Source: Chlamydomonas sphaeroides
Lineage: Eukaryota > Chlorophyta > Chlorophyceae > Chlamydomonadales > Chlamydomonadaceae
Direction of reading: 5' to 3'
Assembly (NCBI GenBank): GCA_001662425.1
Contig: BDDC01000680.1
Span: 6,312 to 35,203 of the forward strand
Length of the DNA: 28,892 bases
Shown here: in pieces, positions 20,201 through 28,892 of the stretch
Numbering within the stretch: the stretch's first letter is position 1
How the letters are laid out: each line of letters starts with the position of its first letter
Translations under genes and position numbers: made by a program
The notes under the pieces: model-generated
The model's database searches: none
Told to the model about the DNA's origin: nothing
What the model saw: only the letters and a program-made list of their open reading frames with translations

Positions 20201-22789
20201 ACCGCCAACGTCAACGTATCCACCGCCGCTGCCAGAAGCGACGGCTTGCCCCGAGGCGTATGCAGCGGCCACCGGTGCGATGGCGGCGCCGCCACCGGCG
20301 GCGCCCCCCTTGGCGATGACGGCTGCGGCCAGTGCCGACGCATAAGCCGCCAGCTCCGGCGGCGCCGGCACGATGCCGGCGGCGCCCGCCGCCGCCAGCA
20401 GCAGCCGCCACTCGCGGTATGACGGCGCCGAGCCGCCGCCAGCGCTGCGCGCCCGAGCGAGGTCGCTCACTGACAGGCGGACGTACGACACCACGGCCGC
20501 CGCCGCCGACGCGCCGCCGTCGTCCGTGGCTGCCGCTGCCGCTGCCGCAGCCGGCGGCGATTGGTCTGCCGGCAGCAGGCGTGCAATGCGCCCCTGCCGC
20601 GCGCCTCGCAGCACGGCGCTGGCCAGGGCGAGCAGGTCCACCAGCAGCGCCGGGGACGGCAGCAGCAGGCGGCCGCTGGCGCGAGCAGAGGCGCCGCGGG
20701 CGTGGGTCAGGCTCTGCGACGCGCGTGGTGGGGGAGGGGCATGCGAGACAGAGCGGTTGCGCAACACACGAGCAAGCGCTGACGAGGGATGGGCCGTGCA
20801 GCTCCCTCGGCGCCGCCGCCCTGCGCGCCCTGCCCGCCAACTGCTCACCGCGCCCGCCTCCTGCAGCCAGCGTGGCCCTACACGGCCGACGAGGCGGGAG
20901 AGCTCGGCGCCTCCGCCCTGGCTGGGCCGCGCCAGCTCGAAGGACGCCACGGCCGCCACCACCAGCTGCAGCTGCGGAGGCGAGTAGCGCTGCGGGGGGC
21001 AGGCAGGCGACAAGCGAGGGGCCAGGCAGGCGGCCGTGTCGACCCGGCTTGGACTTGCGGTACCCGCAGCACCCTCCGCTGGCACGACGCCCAGACTGTG
21101 CAGAGCTCAGGCCGCCGGGCGAGGGGTGCGCGTAGCAGGCCCCGCCAACTCGACTCGGCCCTCACCGGCAGCACGCCCGCGCTGCGCCCCTCGGCCACAA
21201 ACAGCGCGTGCGCCTTGTACCACACCAGCGCCGCTGCCGGCGACAGCGACGCCGCCGCCCGTCCACCGGCCGCCGCGGTGCGCTCCTCGTCGCCGCCCTC
21301 CTCCTCGGCCTCCCCCGCAGCAGCAGCGGCCGCATTGCGCCGCAGCGCGTGCAGGCCGCCCAGCAGCAGCCCTAGCGCCGCCGGCTGGCGTGCGTAGGCC
21401 GCCAAGCCGCGCGCCTCCGCCGCCGCCAGCAGCGCCTCGAGCAGCGACGGCGGCGGCGCGGACCGCAGCGCCGCCAGCCCCTCGGCGGCGTGCGCCAGGC
21501 CCTGTCGTGACAGCGATGGCGCCAGCGCCAGCACCGCTGCCTCGTACCTGGCGCGGACAGCCGGCGAGGCGGTTGAGGCCGTGAGCGCAGGGAGGGCAGG
21601 ACGACCAGCGGAGAGCAGGCCAACGGCTCCAAGGCGCAGCTCGGTGGTGCGTGGCTGTGCGTGCGCCATGGCGCCCTGGCCCTAAGCACGACTCGCACCT
21701 GGCCAGCCAGCCGGGGGCGGGCTCCAGGCCCAGGGTCGCAAGCTGGCGGACGGCGGCGACCAGAGCGTCGGGCTGCCGTGCAGCGAGCAACTGCGCAGGG
21801 GGCAGGAGTCGCGGCGGGACGGGTTCGACAAAGACGCTCGCGGGAGCATCTCAGAGCGCGGCGGGTGGCAGCGCGTGAGAGCGCGCGGTCGCCTTGAAGA
21901 GCCGGGCTGCGCTCGCGGAGTGGGGAAGCTGCGGCACCCACCGGCAGTGTCGGATCACGGAGCAGCGCCGCCGCCAGCGCCGCCAGCAGCCCCCGCCGCG
22001 CCGCCGTCACGCCCGGGTCGCGCAGGGCCCGACGCAGCGCGCCCTCCGCGCCCGTCCACCCCGCCGCCGCCGCACCGCCCACGCCACTGGGCAGCTGCGC
22101 CCGCTCCAGCTCCGTCACGGCGTTGAGCAGCGCGATCGTCACGTCGGGCGGCGGCGGCGGAGCAGCCGCCGCCAGCGCGGCCGTCGCGGCGCCGTACAGC
22201 CGTGACAGTACGGCGGGCGGCGGCACATGCCGCAGCGCGGCGCAGGCGGCCAGCAGGGAGGCCAGGTGTTGGGGCTGCGTTCCGCGGCCGGTGAGCGAGG
22301 GCGTGGCCGCCTCCAGCACGCGAGCCATCAGCCGGCGGCTAGCGGCGAGCGACGCGCCGCCGGCGGCGGCCGCCACGGCCAACGCGCCTGCCACTGATGC
22401 GGCGTCGGAGGAGGAGCTGGAAGGGAAGGCCGCAGCGGGGCCCGAAGGCTGCAGCAGGGCCGGTGGCGGCGGCGCGAGCCAGCGGGCCTCGACGAACAGG
22501 CCTTGCGCCGCCGCCGCGAGCTCGGCGGCGGTGGGCCGCTGGCGCAGCAGCCGCTCCAGGGCGGATGCCAGCAGCGGCGCAACGCGCGGCAGCACTTCAG
22601 CCTGCGGCGGATGGGTGGTCACACAGCTGCTGTTCACGGCGGTGGGCACACACCTGCGGTCCTGAGGAGCGGCCACGCAAGGGGCGGTTAGGGGCATCCC
22701 GAAACAACTGCCCACAGGCACGGGGCCGCAGCGCCGCCGCTGACCGAGCCGAAGCAACCCACCGTGGCATCGCCAGGCAGGTCATCCCC

Positions 22790-22820
<31 letters not shown>

Positions 22821-25800
22821 TGTGGGGGCAGCCGCAGCTGCTCTGACATGCGGCGCAGTGTCCGGCCCACAGCCAGCAGCAGCGCCGCCAGCTGCGCCGG
22901 CCCCGTCGCACGGCCGCAGTGCGCCGCTGGCCGCTGCACCCCCGGAGCTGCTGTGAAGGCTGCGGGCGGCGGCGGTGGCAGCAGCGCACCCGCCAGCGAG
23001 CGCTCCAGCAGCGCCTCGAGGGCCTGCGAGGCAGCCAGCACATGGAGGGGAGGCAGGCGCTTGGCCGCCTTGACCGCATCCCTACGTCTTGCAAGGGCCT
23101 GTGCTGCGTCACGACTGCTTTGAAGCAGGAACCCACAGTGCGGCCGGCCATCCCGCACATCCCACACTACGCACCCGCCGCAGCCCAGGCACCAGCGGCC
23201 AGCCGCGAGCGCCCGCATAGCTTTCCAGCAACGCCGCCGCTTCCGCCGCGTCCAGCCTCGCCACCGGGGCCCCCGCCGCTCCACCAGCTGCCGCCGCCTG
23301 GCCCCTGACCTCGCCATCCGTCACATCCGGCTCGGCCTGCTGCTCCTGCGGGTCCGCGGCCCAGTCGCTGAGCGCTAGCTCCAGCATGTCGCCCGAGGCG
23401 AAGCGCTGCCGCAGCCGCGCCAGCGGCAGCAGCACGCCGCGCAGCAGCTGCCGCCGCATGGAGAGCGCGTCGCTGTCGGGGCCGCCGGCGGTGGACGGCG
23501 GCGGCGGGGCGGAGGTGGCGGCAGAGGCAGAGCCGGGCGTGGTCGCGGCGGGGGCGCCGGTGCGCTGCGACCCTTGTGCCAGGGCCTGCGTGGACAGCAA
23601 TCGGGACGAACACCGTGAGGAGCTTTGAGCGGTCGCTTTCGCATGCTGTTGGATCGTGTACCTGAGGTCATTGGGCGGTTTGGGGCTGCTACCTGGGGCT
23701 GGCTGGGCTGGGCTGGGCTGTGCGGCACGTCCATTCACCAGCAAGCCCGCATGTGCCCCCCGCCCCTTCAGCGCCGCACCTGCGCCCTGCGCGACAGGCG
23801 CGTCAGCGCAGCCTCCGGCAGCGCGCGCAGCACGCGCCGCTCCACCACCGCCTCCAGCGCCGGCAGTGCCGCCTGTGGCCAGGGCACGGCCCAGGCCTCG
23901 CAGCAGCTCAGCAGCAGCAGCAGCAGCTCCGTGGGCGCGGCGCCCAGGCCGCCACCGTCAAGCGCGTTGCCGTCACAGGCGAGCGAGGAGGGCGCCGGCG
24001 CTGCCGCGACGGCCGTGATGATGGGCTCAAGCAGCTGGTCGGCGCTGGGCGCCGCGCCGCCAGGGGCCGGAGTGTAGCGGAGGGCTCGCAGGGCGCCGAG
24101 CAGCGCGGCGAGGTCCGACAGCGGAAGACGCGCCAGGTGGGGCTGCAGGCAGGCCAGCGCGCCGGCGATGAAGCCCGGACAGGGGCGGTGGCGCAGCCGT
24201 GCCAGCGATGCCAGCGCCTGCGTGGGGGCCGAGGAGGCAAAGGCACACGGAGAGCGAGCATGCATCGCATTGCGCAGCGCCGTGGCGCGCTGACGGCGCT
24301 GCTGACACCGAACCAGCGTCGCAGCTCCCAGGGATGTCGGCTGTGCCCCAAGCCCCCAACGCTACGCTACCGTCCGCTCGTCCGCTCCCAACCCACCGCC
24401 ACTAGCTGCCGCGGCCCCAGCTCCGTCAGTCGGCCCGCCAGCGCCGCCTCCGCCAGGGGTCCCAGCCGCCGAGCCCCCGGCGCGCCACCCAGCCTCCCCG
24501 CCAGCGCAAGCAGCAGTGCCGTGAGCGCGGCCGCCCCCAGCGGCTCTTGCCGCCGGCTGTGCTCGTACGGTGCCAGCCGCTGCGCGGCCGCCTGCGAAGC
24601 GCTTGCGCCCGGCGTGGACGCTAGGAAGGGCAGACCGAGGTCGTGAAGCTGCCGCTCGAGGCTCGCCACTGACGCGCGAGCCGCCGCCACCGCTGCGGCG
24701 TTGGCATGGCCATCTCCGGGGCCTCGGCCCGAGCTGGCGCCGAATGCCTTCTGCGCGCCGCCCGCGCCGCCAGCTGCTGCCTCAGCTCCTCCGGCCGGGT
24801 CTGCTGGCCGATGTCGGGTAGGCGCGTCCGGCGCTGCGGCCTGCTGCAGGGCGCGCAGCCGCGACCGCGCCGCTCTCACTTGCGCCGCCAGCTCCCCACG
24901 TCGCTGGGGTGCTCTGGGATCCTGCGAACACAGGACTGCGGCTGCTAGGTCGATCAGCCAGCGGTCCTGCGGCGAGGACGCAGGGCCGCCGCTGTCAGGG
25001 CCGCCGGCCACAGCGGCGGCCGCAGCGGCTGGTGCGTCCGCATAGCACCAGGCGGTGATGAGGGCCGCCAGCGAGCCGACGTCCACGCCCGCGTCACCTG
25101 CTGCCTCGACGCCCCCGATCGCGGAAGCAGCTCGGTCGCGGCGGCCGTCGCGGCCGCTGGTGCTGGCGGCGCCGTCGGCAGCGGCCAACGACGACGCGGC
25201 TCCGGTGGCGCAGGCCACGGCCGCAGCCGCGGCGGCGCGGGACAGCAGCTGCGAGGCGCGCCGCTGGGCCGCGGCCGCCAGTGCCGGCGGTAGCGGCAGC
25301 CGGAACATCGCGCACAGCTCCAGGGCCGCGGCAAGGCCGGCCAGGTCCTCGCTTGACATCTGCCGGCGGCCAGGGAGCAGGGGCACAATGCGCTGTGACA
25401 GCGCCGCATGCGGATTCCAGTTCCGGACACACCAATCCAGCAGGCTGCAGGGGGACACCCCACGCGCCCCCACCTGCACCGCCACCGCGGCGCTCGCATC
25501 AGCGAGTTCACAGGGTCCGCGCGACAGCTCCACAGCAAGGAACGAGCGGGCCGCGTCCGCCGCGCCCGCAGCCCGCCACGCCGCCACCGTCGCCTCGTCG
25601 GGGCTCGCACCCAGAGGCGCCGCCCGGAAAGCGGAGGCCAGGTGCCCTGTCCCTGCCGAGCTCCCCTTCTCGCCCGGCCCACTCGCGCACGCCGCCGTAC
25701 GCATGGCTGCGTCGAGCTCATGTATAGCGCCAAAGGCATCGCGCAGCTCAGCCCAGCCCAGCGGCGTCAGCGCCGCCGCTGCCGACGCCGCCGGCGGCAG

Positions 25801-27121
25801 CGCCGCCGCCAGCTCGGCCAAGTGCCTGGGACTGCGCAGCAGCGGCCAGCCCGCCAGCGGCAGCGCCGCCGCGGAGGCTCGCAACGCGTCCGAGAGCATC
25901 GTGAACGACAGCAAGCCCCTGCGGGAGTGGAGCTGCGAGAGTAGTTCCCGGAGGGCGGCCTGCATGCGGCAACGACAGCCGGGGGTTGCGATCGTGAGCC
26001 CGTGTTGCAGAGGTCGCCATGCGAGGGTGTGAGAGGGTGTGAGAGGGTGGGAGAGGGTGCGACAAGTTGTGAAGCGGCGGATCCCCAGGCCGCAGGCGCA
26101 GATGCCGCCCTGGGGCGGGCAGGCCGCCCCTCGGCTGCAGCACATCCACGCGTACTCCCATTGGGTCCCCGGGCGGCTAAAGCTGCAGTGGCGTTGGGAC
26201 TGGGGCGCCGGGGCGCCGTCAATCCGGGTGTTCCAGTGTTAGGTAGAACAAAACCCCACACGCGGCACAGCACGCCCCGGGTAGAGTGGCGCGCCGGCCG
26301 TGCGCGAAGGGAATGCGGTTAAATGCACCTGTGCGGAAGCGCAGCCCAGCCTGACCCGTGTGTGACGCAGGGGCTGCGAGCAGACGCTTAGGACCCTCTG
26401 AGTCGGAGGGGCAGTCGGCGCTCGGTTGTGGATACCGCACGTGGCGGCAGGGAGTCCCCACACCCTCACATCCTCACATCCTGACTCGCGTGCGGGTTGC
26501 GAGCAGGCTGCCCACCTGTGTCTGAGACAGCAGCTCGCCACATAAGGCGGGGCCTGGCGCGCTGCCAGCTCGCTGCTGCCAGCCCAGCGCAGCAGGCGCG
26601 CTTGCGATTGCGTCCGCTGGCGTGGAGCCGTCGCGCAGGCACCTGGCCAGCGCGCGCAAGCCCGCCACGGCCAGGAAGGCCGAGGCGGTGGAGCCTGGAG
26701 GAGCGGTAGGGCTCGGCACAGCGCCCGAGCCGCCTGGCCGGGCCGCCTTTGCGCTATGTACAGCATGATCTGTCAGCAGGCGCAGCACGGCCCGCAGGGA
26801 GTCGGCGCTATTGAGGCGCTGCGTTAGGAGCTCTGCGCTGCCGAGTCCGTGCAGGGATGGCGCATGAGGCTGGGCCGAGCCGCGGGCTGCGCTTGGCGGG
26901 CCGCCTGCCACGCGGCCGGCCTGCTGCGAAGGTGATGCTGCAAGGTGAGGGGAAGCCGGTCGCGCTGCGCCGAACGCCAAGTGCAACAGGGCGAACGAGG
27001 CACACCCATGGCTAGGTTGGGTGCGGCACCGACGCGGGACGAGGCCCAGGAGCGAGAGCGGCGGGCTGCGTGCGTCGCTGCCGGCTGTGCGAATAGGCGC
27101 TTGCATGTGGGCTCCTGACAT
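14280..27121 (-). CDS. Giant Ala-rich helical-repeat protein, OPR-like; putative organellar RNA-binding factor
   Basis: Predicted ~3266-residue protein, almost entirely Ala/Leu-rich helix with low-complexity Gly/Pro/Ser linkers. Several segments fit the octotricopeptide (OPR) pattern: a helix of LAxLLxALxxLR type followed by a PPPxxL or PxPGWL turn. Examples are RQLVAALASLARLRHRPCPG (~719-738), LAACAALRHVPPPAVLSRL in exon 6, and VRQLATLGLEPAPGWLARYE in exons 7-8. OPR proteins act in chloroplast or mitochondrial RNA maturation, translation or ribosomes. The first ~70 residues are rich in Arg, Ser and Ala with few acidic residues, consistent with an organellar presequence. A polyQ tract lies at 1099-1109. 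No RAP or catalytic domain was recognised. Start: ATG 27119-27121 is the first ATG after an in-frame TAA at 27197-27199. The length assumes the sequence gap is closed by its flank overlap. Named function unknown; it could also be a divergent FAST-type or other solenoid protein. Confidence 0.72.
14749..15062. other. Assembly gap (314 N) in the last exon of the OPR-like gene
   Basis: The unknown bases interrupt exon 15. The sequence just before the gap (14732-14748) and just after it (15063-15079) is the same 17-mer, CCGACAGCGCCGCAGCC. As drawn, the minus-strand frames on the two sides do not match. Collapsing the two copies into one gives a continuous frame reading AVGAVAAALSEVELAEQG and an exon of 1156 nt including stop, which fits the incoming phase. 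Confidence 0.95.
18583..18670. repeat. 20-bp minisatellite in intron 10 of the OPR-like gene
   Basis: About four copies of a 20-bp unit (AACACACGCCSTCRGCCTAC, alternating G/C at one position) run through the intron between exons 10 and 11, next to the exon 11 acceptor side. The alternation of CGTCGG and CCTCAG/CCTCGG suggests a 40-bp higher-order unit. Confidence 0.9.
22790..22822 (-). repeat. CAG/CAA polyglutamine tract in exon 5
   Basis: Eleven consecutive Gln codons on the minus strand (nine CAG, then upstream one CAA and one CAG) encode residues 1099-1109. They are preceded by LRLPP and followed by GDDLPGD at the end of exon 5. It lies in a linker between helical blocks. Confidence 0.9.
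26020..26066. repeat. Short GA/GT-rich repeat in intron 1 of the OPR-like gene
   Basis: A degenerate 9-10 bp unit, GAGGGTGTGA, occurs about four times in the first and longest intron (25960-26515), roughly 60 nt from the exon 2 acceptor. On the minus strand it reads CTCTCACACCCT, a pyrimidine-rich tract. Confidence 0.8.
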
Positions 27122-27737
27122 CACACAGGCGCCAGCTGGGGTTTGCGGCTGCGGTGTGGGGTGTGAGGGGTCGCTGAGGGGAGGCCTGGCCTTGGGTTAC
27201 GGCTACCTGTTGGAGGGAGGGTGGGACATCACGAACACACCGCATAAAGCTCATCACGACATCACCAAGTCGCTGCGGCCAAGCAGAAGGCCACGCTAAG
27301 CGCAGACCGCCTGCGCACCTGCACATTCGCCCGAGCAGCCACATCCCTGAGCGCAGACCTTCGCTACACCATATTCGTGTATGTTTCTTGTGGAGCAGCA
27401 TGCAAAGCAGCCACAACAGAACACACTGCAAAGACCATAGCGCACTTCATTATATGCAGTCATCTGCTGTACTTTATGATGCTGAAGCAGGTTCAAGTGC
27501 TGGATTACACATAGAGTAGCATTATTGCGCCAGCACGCCGGCACGCCATTGTACGCACCTAACCCGCCGCCCGACACACTCACGAGCTGCCCGGGGTTTC
27601 CTCCAGGTCGCTGGCAATTGGCTGGCAATTGGCGTAAGTCACAGCGACACCTGCCGCCGCCATAGGGGCCCCCAGGGTACGGACTACTGCACCGCTGGCG
27701 CAGGGCCTTGCTATCAAGAGCCACCTCCGGCCTCCCA
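27122..27737 (-). promoter_or_regulatory. Upstream region of the OPR-like gene
   Basis: This holds the likely 5' UTR and promoter of the minus-strand gene. The stretch 27350-27560 is AT-richer than the rest of the window, as is usual near algal promoters. A tandem CTGGCAATTGG duplication sits at about 27609-27631. No named element was recognised and the transcription start is unknown. Confidence 0.35.
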
Positions 27738-27835
27738 GGGGACAGGGCGCGTAGGGGGCTCCGGCCCCGCGGTCGCCCTACCTCCGTACGTCACGGCGGG
27801 TCAAGCCCCCTGTACCTTAACTTCTTTTTCTATTC
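27738..27835 (+). mobile_element. Short dispersed element, copy B (inverted relative to copy A)
   Basis: From GGGGACAGGGCGCG at 27738 the sequence matches the reverse complement of the intron-13 insert (6267-6374). Shared blocks are the CCGGCCCC hairpin, GGTCGCCCTACCTCC and TCACGGCGGGTCAAG, followed by a CTGTACCTTAACTTC-type T-rich stretch. Both copies lose similarity at the same GGGGACAGGG end, which marks a likely element boundary. No clear flanking duplication was seen for this copy. It lies about 620 bp upstream of the OPR-like start codon. Confidence 0.65.
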
Positions 27836-28892
27836 ATTTTCCACCGTTGACCGCCCTAACTATCAGTTATACGTCCAGTAGCATTCTACAATCAGCCATC
27901 GGTACTGCTGGGGCCCCGGCAGGGCAGCGGCGGCGGCAGCAGCTAGCGGGCGATTAAGTCAGCCGCCACCGGCGCCCAGCAAATTGGCGGCTGCGGCGGC
28001 AGCGTTTCAGTCCCATCTGCCGCTGCCGGCGGGACGCCAGAGCGTCGGTTGTGGCAAGGACGGCGGCGGCGGATGGTGGGAGTATCGGAGTCCGCCGGCG
28101 CCCAGGCAGGAGGCCCTCGGGTGCTCCGTCAGCGGCGGGGGACATACAGCTGCTGCTGCTGCAACGTTCCGCGGCTGCCACTACGAGTTGCCCCTCCCTA
28201 ACCCTTGACGTCGGAGAGACGGGTGAACCCTCATCCAATCTGATTCCACAAAAAATCCAGCAGATAGATGGCGAGCATGCCCGTCCTGCCGACGCAACCC
28301 TTCACCTGGGGATACATGGTGACAGCCAGGGCGGTTGTTGATTGGGAAAGACGCATTATTACAGAGGCCGCACGTGAATGCCCAAGCAGGGACGGCACTA
28401 GAGGCGGGAAACGCGCCCGACCAACCTCCGAGGCACTCCAAGGGGGAAAGGCTGACCGCACGTCACCACCTACTCGACACAGGCCAACAGAGGCATGGGA
28501 TTAGTCCATGAGTCTCCACGTACGCACACTCGACACAGCACGGCCGCCAGTGAGGGGCTAGCCGCGTGACACCACTGCACGCAGCCAGCCCAAGCAGCGG
28601 CAAGTCAGTCAACCAGCCGAGACAGCGTCAAGGTGACGGCGGCTCCACATCCAAGGGGGGCACGAGCGTAGGTCCAGTGAGCCCTGCCCCCAGGAAGGGT
28701 GATCAGGAGGCACATTCTCCCATTGGCGCGCCTGATAGCGCCCATCCGCAAAAAGAGCACTCATCCGAGCCCAGAAGTCAGCCACAACGCGCACACTTAT
28801 ACATACGGGTCAGCAGGTCAGCTCGCTGGGGTGATGGGTGTGCACCGGGCAGCGTGCTTTGGGGGTTTTAGGGGCGGTGGGGGCGGTGGGGG
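27836..28892. other. Unassigned right-hand end of the window
   Basis: No gene could be supported. Short open frames occur on both strands (for example 28231-28461 minus and 28566-28871 plus), but none has a recognisable domain or splice context. A shared ACTCGACACAG motif occurs at about 28472 and 28528. The segment could be intergenic DNA, or the body of a larger element whose end is copy B at 27738. Confidence 0.4.

Larger units (their letters stand above)
14280..27121 (-). other. Exon map of the giant OPR-like gene
   Basis: Exons in transcript order: 27121-26516, 25959-24397, 24217-23780, 23585-23175, 23098-22763, 22601-21942, 21790-21699, 21547-21166, 20989-20849, 20713-18740, 18496-17248, 17051-16807, 16630-16265, 16114-15933, 15766-14280. 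All 14 introns start GT and end AG, average about 194 nt, and join the exons in phase: mostly phase 0, with phase 2 after exons 7 and 14 and phase 1 after exon 11. Unbroken phase over all joins is the main reason to treat this as one gene. The least certain joins are exon 4/5, where an alternative acceptor 5 nt upstream would break frame, and the 5' end, where an earlier coding exon cannot be excluded. Confidence 0.7.

Noticed and set aside
27485..27505. GGTTCAAGTGC resembling a tRNA T-arm/B box
   Set aside because: No matching acceptor stem, anticodon arm or A box could be found around it.
28866..28873. TTTTAGGG, the Chlamydomonas-type telomere unit, near the window end
   Set aside because: Only one unit is present and it sits in G-rich simple sequence; no tandem array supports a telomere.

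Overview
This looks like nuclear DNA from a green alga of the Chlamydomonas/Volvox lineage. The evidence is high GC, dense short introns with GTGCGT/GTGAGC-type donors and (T/G)CAG acceptors, very Ala-rich proteins, many GC-rich micro- and minisatellites, and two gene types typical of these algae. No bacterial operons, rRNA, tRNA or CRISPR arrays were seen. Gene models below were built by hand from splice signals and reading-frame continuity, without transcripts.

Layout: (1) 1-1625 is non-coding; its last ~250 bases are AT-richer and probably hold the promoter/5' UTR of the next gene. (2) 1626-12557, plus strand: one gene in 32 small exons, giving a predicted 810-residue secretory-pathway protein with a nucleotide-diphospho-sugar transferase domain (PF03407/GT77-like, DxD motif split over an exon junction). 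Its introns carry minisatellites, microsatellites, a 22-bp perfect palindrome and a ~108-bp dispersed element. (3) 12558-14279 is a tail-to-tail intergenic region. (4) 27121 down to 14280, minus strand: one gene in 15 larger exons, giving a predicted ~3266-residue Ala-rich alpha-helical repeat protein. It has OPR-like repeats (octotricopeptide repeat, an organellar RNA-binding class) and a presequence-like N terminus. Its last exon contains a 314-base run of N whose flanks share 17 bp. Merging that overlap restores the frame exactly, so the gap is probably a scaffolding artefact. (5) 27122-28892 is the upstream region of the minus gene. It has a second, inverted copy of the dispersed element and about 1 kb I cannot assign.

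The two genes converge and show no sign of working together: one product is expected in the ER/Golgi, the other in a chloroplast or mitochondrion. The most useful points for a second look are the giant OPR-like protein, the false gap, the dispersed element with its target-site-like duplication, a 12-nt microexon, and a GTGC microsatellite that forms the 5' splice site of an intron.
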